From Bolinopsis microptera (lineage: Eukaryota > Ctenophora > Tentaculata > Lobata > Bolinopsidae): a stretch of 64,000 bases of DNA. The stretch is taken from positions 8,262,675-8,326,674 of the forward strand of contig NC_087078.1 of the NCBI RefSeq assembly GCF_026151205.1, read 5' to 3'. A program made the translations under genes and the position numbers. Below the pieces are notes generated by a model. It ran no database searches. It was not told where the DNA came from and saw nothing but the letters and a program-made list of their open reading frames with translations. This document shows positions 23,201 through 32,804 of this stretch, piece by piece (position 1 is the first letter of the stretch; each line of letters opens with the position of its first letter).

Positions 23201-26200
23201 GGGATGATCTGATAAACGCATACGAGTGCGCGCAGCGCACGAGTTTTGTGTTAATATGTAATCCCGAAGCGCCAGCTGAGGGATTACATTTATTTAGCCC
23301 TGAGCGTGAAGTGTTTATGGATTATAATTATCTCCGGCGATTTCGACAAGGGATTTATACTTTAGAAGACTAACTGTACTGTATGTCCGGAACACGATTG
23401 GAAAGCAGTTCATCAATCTGAATGTCAAACCGATCTGTCATAGTGGAGCAATAGCTTGAACGTTAACAGGAACAAGAGCTGGAAGGAGAGCAAGCAAAAC
23501 AATACTATTTTTAGGGCACGGACAAGGGTAGCTGGCTAGTCGCCAAATTCTCACGCCACGCGTTGGAGAAATTCCAAGAATTAGCTGCTTTGGCAACGTT
23601 CCCAGGAATTTGCGTGTAAAAGAAGTGGACGGTTACGATGTTTCATATCACGTGGTGCGCTTTCGTGTCACGTGGTATAGACTCGGCGTATGCTATTGGT
23701 GGCACGTGGTACGCACGTGACGCGCCCACGTGATCGCGCGTCTAACTGTTCTACTATTATCGAGTTCTAATCAGCAGTATCATTGATTATTGTAAGTCGG
23801 AGAATTGAATGATAAACATCAGTTACGACTAAAAAGCGGGCCGGGTTTATACAAATTTCCGGGGCGGGATGATATCACCTTGAGATGTTTATCTAACAGC
23901 AGGCCTGGCTGAGTGATAATATGATCCCGCGTCGAAATCCCGGAGATATTTATAATACTTAGTAAGCCATGAAGTAGGTACAGGGCTCTTTCGGGCGAAG
24001 AATTCTGCAACTTACGACAAATTTCAGATATTAATTTGCTAAACGTGAATGTCTCTGGAAATTTGAAAACATAATCATTCGCAGGGTCATCCCGTACATG
24101 GGGTACGAGATGGAGGCAAAATTACGTAGTAATTAATCCCACTGCTGGCTTATCTTCCAAGATTGCTTATCTGCGTTGAGCATCTATGCTAGATCAAAAT
24201 GAACCATTTTAAGAGTTTTACGGATTTATTTTATTTTATCAACAATATTTTGCTTCTTTATCAACAATACTATTTTAATTGATATCTCACGTCTTTGAGT
24301 CTTCTTATAACAGGATGAATCTTCATGATCTCGTTGTTTTTGAGGTAATTTCTTGCTTTGTTCACACAGGCGACGGTGTCGTCCGCGTTTATCTTCAGAG
24401 CCATCTCGAAATACTTTTCCGCTTTTTCAAACTTGTCAAGCATCGAGTAGAAGTAACCTGAGATTAAATACATTGTCAAGAACTTTACAGATTCAGCATC
24501 TTACAAACTAGAAGGCACCAGCTTGAGCTACAAAGCCTGAAGTCCTCAGGTAAGATCTTCATAATTTTTATGAAATATCTGATACGTATCAAGATTTCTC
24601 CCACTGATAGTATTAATAATAATTCAACTTGCTTGATGAATACAACTAGTCGAAATGTTAACAATCATAAAGCTGGTTGAAAAGATGTTAAATCTTACAA
24701 GATTTACAAATATAAAACTTACCTATAAGGTTGTAGTAGGGACCCCTGCAGCGTAGCGGGATAACTGAACATTCCATAGATAACACGTCAAGATAACCCT
24801 GGGGATTATGAGTAACTGGCCCCTGGGATAATGAGGGATGGATCAGAACTACAGGACACTATTTATGAAACACCCTGTATATAATACATATTAATACAGG
24901 GAGATCTCGAGAGATTTCAGGAGTCCACTTCAACTGAGAATACTGTAGCTTGTCTCCTGTTATCTTGTAGACCGTTAAACCCAATTCTATCAAAGTATGC
25001 ATCTTTTAGTAGTTATCTCTAAAGCATGTTTTGAAGGTTGTCTGAAGATGTTCCAGTTTTCAGCCATTGCTTGAGTAGGATGTCAGACAGAGGCTAGCAC
25101 GAGAGGTTTGTCAGCAGACACTACATATGCACTTTCTTAGTATGTACTTTCCTAGTAATGAATTCAACCCGGCACGAGCCTTTAGGAGACTGACCATGGT
25201 CTCCAGTGACGTTTGTAATGATACCATTATTCTCAACCTCTGCTTTTAAGAATAAATCTGCAGCAGTTATATGGGCATTGCAGCAGTTAATGTGCAACCG
25301 TAAACGGCTCAGGGTATTTATATGCATTATTGGATTGATAAAGCTGCCGGACCATATCGATGTTATTTCAGGGTTGATACCCACTGCGTAGTGTTACAAA
25401 CCGGTAGTAAATCATTTATTTTTCTTCGCTGCTTACCGTCAGCCGTTTCCGAGCATTGTGCAGGTTCAATATCTAAACTCTTAAATAAAATATAACCCCC
25501 AAGGAGTATGATCTCCTGGATTTGGATAGTTTGATCATGCCATAAATTTAAAATTATTGAAGCGATACGACCACCAGATCGTGTCAATGTTATTTCAGGG
25601 TTGAGAACACTGCAATGTGGACAATTTATCAGTTATTTTTGGTCTTGAATTTTCAAGATTATAATAAATGTAATATCTTATATCACACACAGATCGCGTC
25701 GTACGAAAACATAAATTTGAAAGGTTCTCTTGTTAATTTTATAACCAGGTTACAAATTATTATCAATATTTCTATATTTCTGGAAATCCACGAACAAGAG
25801 CCGTCTAATTAACCATGTAATTAACATTAAGAGCCATGTAATTAACATTAAGAGCCATGTAATTAACACGGATCCGATCACCGACAGACTATTCTATTTA
25901 AATTTCGCGCTTTTAGTCACCTTTTTGACTGATACATAGTGAAATTTGAATTTCAGATATCTGTTTTGTATCATTTTATGTTTTTATATCGTTATGGATT
26001 AGTCATATCGGGAAAACAACATCAAACATATCATAAATATTGAATATAAGTCACATAACGCACTCTCTGACTGCTGCAGTCATCGTGAATCAATGATTGT
26101 GATTTAAAACTAGCTAATCTAGATAAACAACTAACCTTGATGTTTTTGTTTTTGTAAGTAAGCCCCTGGGTAAAGAGGCAAAGATGTTTGTTGAGAAAAG

Positions 26201-26852
26201 TGTTTATTTTGAAAGCAGCATCCACCATATCCACGGTTGGGGTGGCTTCTTCGCGACTTGCTACTTTTAAATTACCTGAGTGGGTCGACATCATCAATAA
26301 CAGTCGATCGTTTAAGTTGCATGCATATTGTATATTTGATTAAAACATTAAATAAATATCTGTAATGTAAAGGGGGGCATAAAAAGCAGCGAGGGATGTC
26401 ATTAAGTTCAACCGGTCGACGCATATTGGATAATGATACTGTTCATTTATTTTAGATTAATGAATAGTATCATTATCAAATATCCGATCTTTCTATAATA
26501 AATATTTCGTCATTAAAACCCTTGATGAATATGTAGTTAATAATAAATTAAGTAAAGAATACCATTAAATATGACTCAGACTACTTGCTACAATTTATTT
26601 CTCAATCATGATATCGCGCTACTTATACTGACGTACTAAGATATCGTGATTCAGAATTAAATTATCATTAAACGAATACGTACGTTTGCCGCCAAACTCG
26701 ATGTTTATTTTCGATATCTGTCTCTGATCCCGAGAGGGACTGAGCTCAATGCTCGACAAGGACCTCTGGTCTATACCAAAGTTGGTGATGGACCGATTCA
26801 CTTGTGATCCATTGAACATTGTGTTCTGTCGACTGTGAATTGTTTCTGCCAT
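17269..26852 (-). CDS. TPR-repeat protein with IFIT-like architecture, 622 aa
   Basis: Thirteen exons read continuously with matched phases: 26852-26684, 26275-26136, 24798-24723, 24457-24291, 21640-21475, 21253-21089, 20963-20793, 20598-20445, 20225-20111, 18189-18088, 17973-17761, 17622-17506, 17382-17269. TPR-like helices are visible throughout. Examples are YYNLIGYFYSMLDKFEKAEK near residue 125, NTIALSYNKLGLSCAALKHY in exon 5, ALNLLKKAIEIRESSLLYHS in exon 8 and LDLAEIYCSLNRKSEAESMF in exon 11, the last followed by AYRKFGRFLIKIGNF. The spacing resembles vertebrate IFITs: an N-terminal NLLAY-type TPR, a central ALELLKKAL-type TPR, then a LDLARMY...AE..F segment followed by YGRF. That kinship is an inference from remembered family features; TTC22 or another TPR family is possible. 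A soluble cytosolic scaffold or RNA-binding role would follow from the fold. The terminal codon is AAG then TAA, and the same bases could also read as a GTAAG donor. Confidence 0.8.
18860..19275. repeat. CCCGG-rich repeat-like insert in TPR intron 9
   Basis: GC content rises sharply and CCCGG/CCCCGG words recur every 15-40 bp between 18868 and 19275. Long ORFs exist on both strands here (182 and 143 codons), which is typical of GC-rich non-coding sequence lacking stop codons. This is likely a mobile-element remnant in the intron. Confidence 0.5.
22657..22744 (+). repeat. 44-bp tandem duplication
   Basis: Two identical 44-bp units beginning GTAATCCACTGTCTTATTGA lie head to tail in TPR intron 4. 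They are followed by a GATCCTTC...GAAGGATC hairpin at about 22749-22770. Confidence 0.9.
22909..22952 (-). repeat. C-rich tract; G-quadruplex potential on minus strand
   Basis: Four or more runs of 7-14 C separated by ACA, GG or AG in 44 bp. The minus strand, which is the sense strand of the TPR gene, would carry consecutive G-runs able to form a quadruplex in the intronic RNA or DNA. Confidence 0.75.
23152..23288. repeat. Four consecutive stem-loops
   Basis: Stems in order: ATAAACCC/GGGTTTAT (23152-23177); a 13-bp stem CAGATCATCCCGC with a GCTA loop (23182-23211); GTGCGC/GCGCAC (23226-23240); TGTAATCCC/GGGATTACA (23257-23288). They are packed with short spacers in TPR intron 4 and are GC-richer than the surroundings. 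The array could be a structured RNA, part of an element, or nested short inverted repeats. Confidence 0.7.
23649..23732. promoter_or_regulatory. Cluster of five CACGTG E-boxes
   Basis: CACGTG occurs at 23649, 23669, 23703, 23714 and 23727, five times in 84 bp. Two more lie at 21942 and 21955 in the same intron. The palindromic E-box is the site of bHLH(-Zip) factors such as MYC/MAX, USF and CLOCK. The setting, intron 4 of the TPR gene, suggests an intronic enhancer or internal promoter. The surrounding 23550-23740 is locally GC- and CpG-rich. Function is inferred. Confidence 0.55.
25333..25614. repeat. Direct repeat pair in TPR intron 2
   Basis: The segment TGTTATTTCAGGGTTGA with related flanks occurs near 25360 and again near 25588. 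Minus-strand ORFs of 87 and 74 codons lie across the interval, but the frame is broken and I recognise no domain. It may be an element remnant or decayed coding sequence. Confidence 0.45.
25813..25868 (+). repeat. 21-bp tandem repeat
   Basis: About 2.6 copies of CCATGTAATTAACATTAAGAG, intronic. Confidence 0.85.
26429..26477. repeat. Imperfect hairpin, 19-bp arms
   Basis: Arms GATAATGATACTGTTCATT and AATGAATAGTATCATTATC pair with one mismatch across an 11-bp loop in TPR intron 1. Confidence 0.8.
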
Positions 26853-28242
26853 CTTCTTGTTTTTATACCACTACTGGAAGTTACAATTTCGTTACTTGTT
26901 GGGGAGAGGGGATGGGGTGGGGTGTTACAGAATGGTACTATATTAAAATCACAATTGTGACAAGCCCTAGAGCTATTTTTGTATCACATGGTTGTATTAG
27001 CAGTATTGAAGCTAAAAGAATCTCTTAAAAGACTACTGCCAACCTATTTACTATCAGGAAACCAAGATTCTAAAAAACGAACAACCGGAAATAAAAATAT
27101 AGCTGTAGTGCATCAGCAACCCTAGCTATAGAGCATGTCCACAGGGCTCACATTACAATGGCACACAGTTTGTACCAAACATCATTAAAAGCTTTTTGGT
27201 TGCCTTGGAAACAATTTCCAGGTTTGAGTAATATAATCATAATATATTACGAGCCTTGACATATCTCTGTATAACTAACAAGACAAAGTGGTACACATGG
27301 AATCAAAGCAAATTAGAGTGAACTCCACCGATCATTATGTTCGAAATTGCCGTAACAAGCAGTGTGAATGAAAGCAATTGTGATTTTAGAATCCAAGCTG
27401 TATTCATCGCAATAGCATAGAGTTTGGATTGCGTGAATGTGGCAAGCAGAGCGATCTCTTGAGAAACAGAGCTGTGAGATATCCAGTAACCCGGAACTCA
27501 GCTTTACTGTTTTAGTGCCATTTAGTGCCAGTGTGACAAACAAGTCCGCGTGATCAAGCGTGACAAAATACAAATAATTAGAAATTTTCAGTGATTGTTT
27601 AAGTGCCGCGTCACACGGTGCGAGAGAAGCTTACAGACTTTCAACTCTTGAACGTGGTAATGCGTTTAGTGGCGTGTTTAAATCACTTTTTAATTAATCC
27701 ACCGCTGATCTATACAGAACAATGCAGTAAACAGTTTAAAGTTAGAACAGAAAGATAGCCGTTTGCGTATTTTTCTTCTATCTAAAACCCGCTGAAAGAT
27801 ATTAAACTGTCAGTAATGGAGTGTAAGTGTATCTTACATGTAATCTATATTTCAGTCAGTCGGCTCCTTAGATGATTGAAATTTACACTTTCACTGAAAT
27901 TGATACTCTCGTCACGTTTTAATGCGTATTTTAAGTATTAATCTGATTCTCTCTTTCATCTCAGAGGTAACTCAAAATGACAGCACAATTAGTTAAAACG
28001 CCCAGAAAACGATGACATGCACATAAAGCTATTATAACTTCCTGCGGTAAAAGTAACCACTTGTTATCAAACTTGAATATAGTTAAATCTTTAAATAAAA
28101 AATATGACAAAAAATATAAAAACCTTCGGCATAATGCATGTTAACAACGAAAAAAGTTGAATATTTATTAAAGCCTAGCATTATTTGTACAAGGAACTAA
28201 CCATTTGATCAAGCAAACTGATTCGACAGGAAAATTATATTA
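26853..28242. other. Upstream of TPR gene; no gene seen
   Basis: This is the promoter-side region of the minus-strand TPR gene. ORFs are short and unsupported. I cannot place a core promoter. Confidence 0.4.
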
Positions 28243-28288
28243 TACCGCACTGGTATATTTTTACCGCACTGGTATATTTTTACCGCAC
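28243..28288 (+). repeat. 19-bp tandem repeat
   Basis: About 2.4 copies of TACCGCACTGGTATATTTT. Confidence 0.85.
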
Positions 28289-28827
28289 AGGAACCGTCAC
28301 ACTATCAGTTATTCAAGTACGACGGTGAGTTTTGATGGTAAGCCTGGTTTATATTGGCACAAAGAAAGATACCGCATAAGTCAACTGTTCAATTTAATTT
28401 AAGATGGGTTTTGCTATAAAATACATCGAACTAAGCCGTTTACAAAATGTTTCACAATTCAGAGTAGGACTAAACACATCTCATCCAGCTCACAAGAAAA
28501 ACTTACGCACAGCTTTAGTCCTACTAGTACTCGTCATCAAGAAAACAATGCGGCATGACCAAATGCACGGATATATCTCAATCTAGACACATAGCACCTA
28601 CTTAACATACTCATTCATTGATGCACAAGGTGTTCGTTTTACAGTTTATACACTCCTAATGCAGGGAGTAGTGATTATTGCAGCTCGTGTACTGCTGAAA
28701 TGAACCTTGAACTGTTGAGATGTGCATGACAAGTTTAGGGAGCCGCACTATGGTCATTTTATATCGTCATTATATCGTCACTGTAACATTTGTTGGGAAA
28801 ACACGTGCAATGACGACCTTCTATTAA

Positions 28828-28907
28828 CGGTTGTTATGGTAATAGCCCTCTAACAGCCCTCTAAAAACAAATACCTGGATAATAGAGGGCTGTTACCATA
28901 ACAACCG
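28828..28907. repeat. 80-bp inverted repeat (MITE-like)
   Basis: The left arm CGGTTGTTATGGTAATAGCC and the right arm ending ACCATAACAACCG are inverted copies carrying AGCCCTCTA/TAGAGGGCT blocks, around a short centre. The left arm also has a second CAGCCCTCTA. Probably a tiny non-autonomous element; no clear target duplication was found. Confidence 0.75.
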
Positions 28908-30589
28908 AAATATAGCCGATCGCCACTGTACCTATTTGCAGATTTGTGGTTACTATATGGTCACTTTTGATGGTCAACACATGGTCACTAAAAAGTGAAA
29001 AGTCCAACTGAAAAAATGTAGGTTTAGAAGTAGATCAATATTCAGCGCATTCTACCGAATCTAAACGTACCAGAACCACCAGTTCCATTCATCAGACATT
29101 TAAACACAAGCTTCCTGAATATTACGTACTTGATAACAAAATGTTAAAACAAGCATCACGTGATGCGGTCAACTAGAAACATGGGTAACTCCTGCATTGT
29201 TAGTCATCAACCATTCAAATAATTGAGTTAGATACAGTAATATCATTGTGGATTTCATTGGCATCGTAAATAAAACGACAATACATTACATATTACACAT
29301 ACATTACATATTATATAATATTGATAAAGGGTTCAACTTTCATAGCCTGTTTAAAAATTCAGAAATACTATCCAGACGGTTCCAAAAGACGAAAACAACT
29401 GGTGTCGGTCGATAGACTAAAAGATAATTGATCGTACTTACTGCTATACTAACTACTTAACTTATAATGCTTTTGGACACGAAGGGAAACACACAACGTT
29501 AGGCTTTAAATCTTCGTAAAACTACATCATTAGAGCCTCAAATTATTTGTTATATATTAGTGTTGAAAGTACTTAACTTACTTATCTGATCTATGAATAG
29601 AACATCTCACAAAAAGCAAGGAATAAAACAGTATTATAATAATCATTCGAGCAATAAAATTCATAACTTTGACTTTAAATTCTGTTAGCTTTATCTAACA
29701 TGCATCCAACAATGAATATTTTTTACAACAATGAATATTGTTACATGATTGAGTTGGCATAGGTAGTATATCCATTTGCTTCATGATTTTTACAAAAAAG
29801 GATTCAACTTTACTCGAAGTTATTATCCTTTCACGTGAAAATATTAACTTCGATTAATTATAAAACAAAAGCTTTTAAATGAACTTGAATTTTAAATAAA
29901 TACTGAGAATTGAGGAACGATTGATGCCATTTCTACCGATGGACGGTGATACGGGATTAGCAAATAAACGAAATTTGATCTTATGAGATGTTCATGCCCT
30001 TCCGAATTGTCGTCCTGACAACGGTTTAAGGCTAATTTTATCGTACAATGTAATGCATACGTCATGCATCGGAAAGTACCACAATAATATTTTCGGTGTC
30101 GTATAGCGCTACAGATTCTTTGAATAACATTATCAGCATATTTCAGTAGAATTTCAGGTAAGCTTAAAATAGTTGTTTAAATGTGATGGCTAGAGATAGT
30201 ATTCAGTAGCAGAATTCAATGATGCCAATAATACGTTGGTACTGCAGATAAAACGGTTAGATAGCGTAATTGGTGTAGATTGAACCCATTTACAGTGTAA
30301 TCAGCCTGAGCCATGGGAATATTGACATTGGTTGATCCGGTTATAAACTGGTACAAACGTGGTCCGAGATTTGAAGTTCCGTTGTACTTTGTATTAAATT
30401 TATTTGTTTCCACTGATTGGCGCAGATTGGCCACGAAGATTCAATGACAAATGTACGAACAGCAAAATCAACACGTATAATCAACAAGTATAAAAACCAA
30501 TAATGCTCGCTTGAATTATTCAAGGCTATTAGATTCACTTCATGTCTTCATTGAATTGCGAATGCAAGTTAGAAGTTCTAAACTATATA
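28908..30589. other. Non-coding stretch, no gene seen
   Basis: AT-rich. Only short minus-strand ORFs (65-72 codons near 30.2-30.5 kb) without recognisable content. Confidence 0.4.
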
Positions 30590-31387
30590 CCTTACTCGGG
30601 ATTATTACGACGGGTTTATTAACGACCGGTTAAAATATGGTTCGGGAAAAATATGGCGAAATTGCTCAAAACCCACCACATTTTCCCGGTCGCCATTTTA
30701 CCGGTGTCCAACCTTTCAATTTTAGATTCAAAAATTTTGTCTCAGATGTAAATTTCCTTATTAGAGATAAGCAGGTTCAGAAATTTTCGCATTGCTAAAA
30801 CTTGTGAAACAAGTCGAATTATCAATAATTGTTGAAAGTAGACTCTAGCAAATTCGTTGTTTTGAATTACCATTACATGTTTACGTGTATCAAATAACCA
30901 TTATGACTCAATTTGTAGAAAATCTTCGAAAGAATGCATCGTTCACATTGTTTAGAATTATGAATAAATGACTGATGAAACTGATTCATGTTATTGACCG
31001 TTTTAATTAATTCGAGTTTTAATTTAACTGTTACTTTTACTTTGAGTCCTATTTCATTATGTAGAGATAGTCAATACCTAAGAAATTAAAAATTGGCCTA
31101 TTTAAATCAACTTTGACAATAAGGATATATGACAAGAATTGGGCAAAAAGGTGAATTTTTTGCAATTTTAGCCAAATGAAGTCGAAAAACCTACAACAAG
31201 TGTCCCAATAGTCTTCTTTAGTGAATATAAGACAACCATTAAAATATGAGCACCCATACCCCTTGGGAACCCTAAAAGCTGAGTCGGCGGGTTTATTAAC
31301 GACCGGTGAAAATGTGGTTCGGGAAAAATATGGCGAAATTACCCTAAACCCGCCACTTTATCCCGGTCATAATAATCCCGAGTAAGG
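30590..31387. mobile_element. Tc1/mariner-like non-autonomous element
   Basis: The terminal inverted repeat CCTTACTCGGGATTATTA is perfect over 18 bp at both ends. Each end abuts TA (30588-30589 and 31388-31389), the expected TA target duplication. Inside the ends, an approximately 80-bp block containing GGGTTTATTAACGACCGG and GGTTCGGGAAAAATATGG is present at both ends in direct, not inverted, orientation. There is no transposase ORF. Confidence 0.85.
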
Positions 31388-31389
31388 TA

Positions 31390-32339
31390 TTCACGTTTGA
31401 GGACCCAGGTAAAATCATTAAATTATTTTTTTAAATGTCGTATTAATACTAAAATGCAGATCGTTCGATAATTACTGTTAAAGTTTTAATTATTATATTA
31501 TTTACTATGAGTATGAGTAAGAATTCACTACTTAACTCGAATAATCTACAAAGTTCAAGAATTGGATGAATATTTCCATGTTTTTCATATGCAATAACTT
31601 AACGTTTCGTCATATTAATTATTATGTTGGTGATTAATTATATTATTAGCAAAGGCATATTGAGAATTTCACTAGGTCGCACAGACAAACAATATTATGG
31701 CCGAAATAGAGTTTTACATCAATAATCATGACCAGTATTTCGGGCCAATCTCATCAAACCCGCACAACTGATATGACATATTGGTTGCCTGGGATTGGCT
31801 CTTACTAGGCCATCATGGGGAAATGTTATCATGTAATCTGAATGCTCCTCTAACTTTACCCCTACAGGTATCTGATATTAAAATGTCTGGGAGTCCAGGC
31901 AATTGTATTAGTTTTTGGTAGAAGATTACTTATAAACCTATGTGGTTTCATATCGGCACCGGTCCCTCCCTAGTGGTTTCCACCGAATAGTACTGATGTC
32001 TGATAGTGATATGATTCCTTTAGTTGTCCAGACTTATAGATTGTGGGTTGAATGAGGGATAGGAATAGTTGCTGGTAAGCTAGAATTGAGATATTCAATC
32101 GGCAGCACGTGCCTTTATGTTGCTATGACAATTGAGTACGTACCAAAGCAGGAAACTCCTCAACAATGCTCCCATTCAGCATTTGTTCCTTGGTTTCCTT
32201 TATTTCGGATAGTGTGATCTTCTCTGTCAAGTTTGTTGTCAGATGACTGCCTGAAGTCGTGTATTATTATTGTATAGAATTTGATAAGTGATAAATAAAT
32301 TAAGAGCAGAAGTTATTCAATCGGATTTTTTGCAAGTCA
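31390..32339. other. Intergenic upstream of the Kv gene
   Basis: No coding exon recognised. It presumably includes the Kv promoter. Confidence 0.4.
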
Positions 32340-32804
32340 AGTTTTTAAAACTCTGTATTGAAGGTACTTTTAGAATGAACGAATGGAAGTTAATACTGAT
32401 GATAGCGGATTCGCTGCTGGCTCGACTTTGTATCACCGGGGGTAAGTATTTAATTCATTAAATTGGGTATTTAGTGTGGATATGAAAGAGATATTTATTT
32501 TATTATATCATGTATCTTAATTATGTGTCAGTATTATTATTTTGCCTACAGATCATATTATTTCAGTTAGTATCGACATGAATGTTTCGATCGCAGTTTA
32601 TTTTTTATATTATATTGTATTTAATAAACCGGTTTCAAAGCCCTTGATTATGGGTGGCCCTCGGGTCTTTAAAACAAAACGGGTACATTTTACGATTTGG
32701 ATTATAAACTTTTATTATTCCAGAGTCTTACATACATTTTGTTACTTAATAAATGATCTAATGTTTTCCCTATTACAAGTTCAAGAGACGGCGAATACCT
32801 GCTT

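Noticed and set aside
24270-24290. Stop codon ending the TPR gene after exon 4
   Set aside because: A GTGAGA donor three codons after RRLKD gives a phase-0 join to exon 5, and nine further exons remain in frame, so a single gene is the better model; a short isoform remains possible.
25121-25587. Minus-strand ORFs in TPR intron 2 as an extra gene or exon
   Set aside because: Frame broken, no splice phase that fits the flanking TPR exons, and the interval carries a direct repeat.
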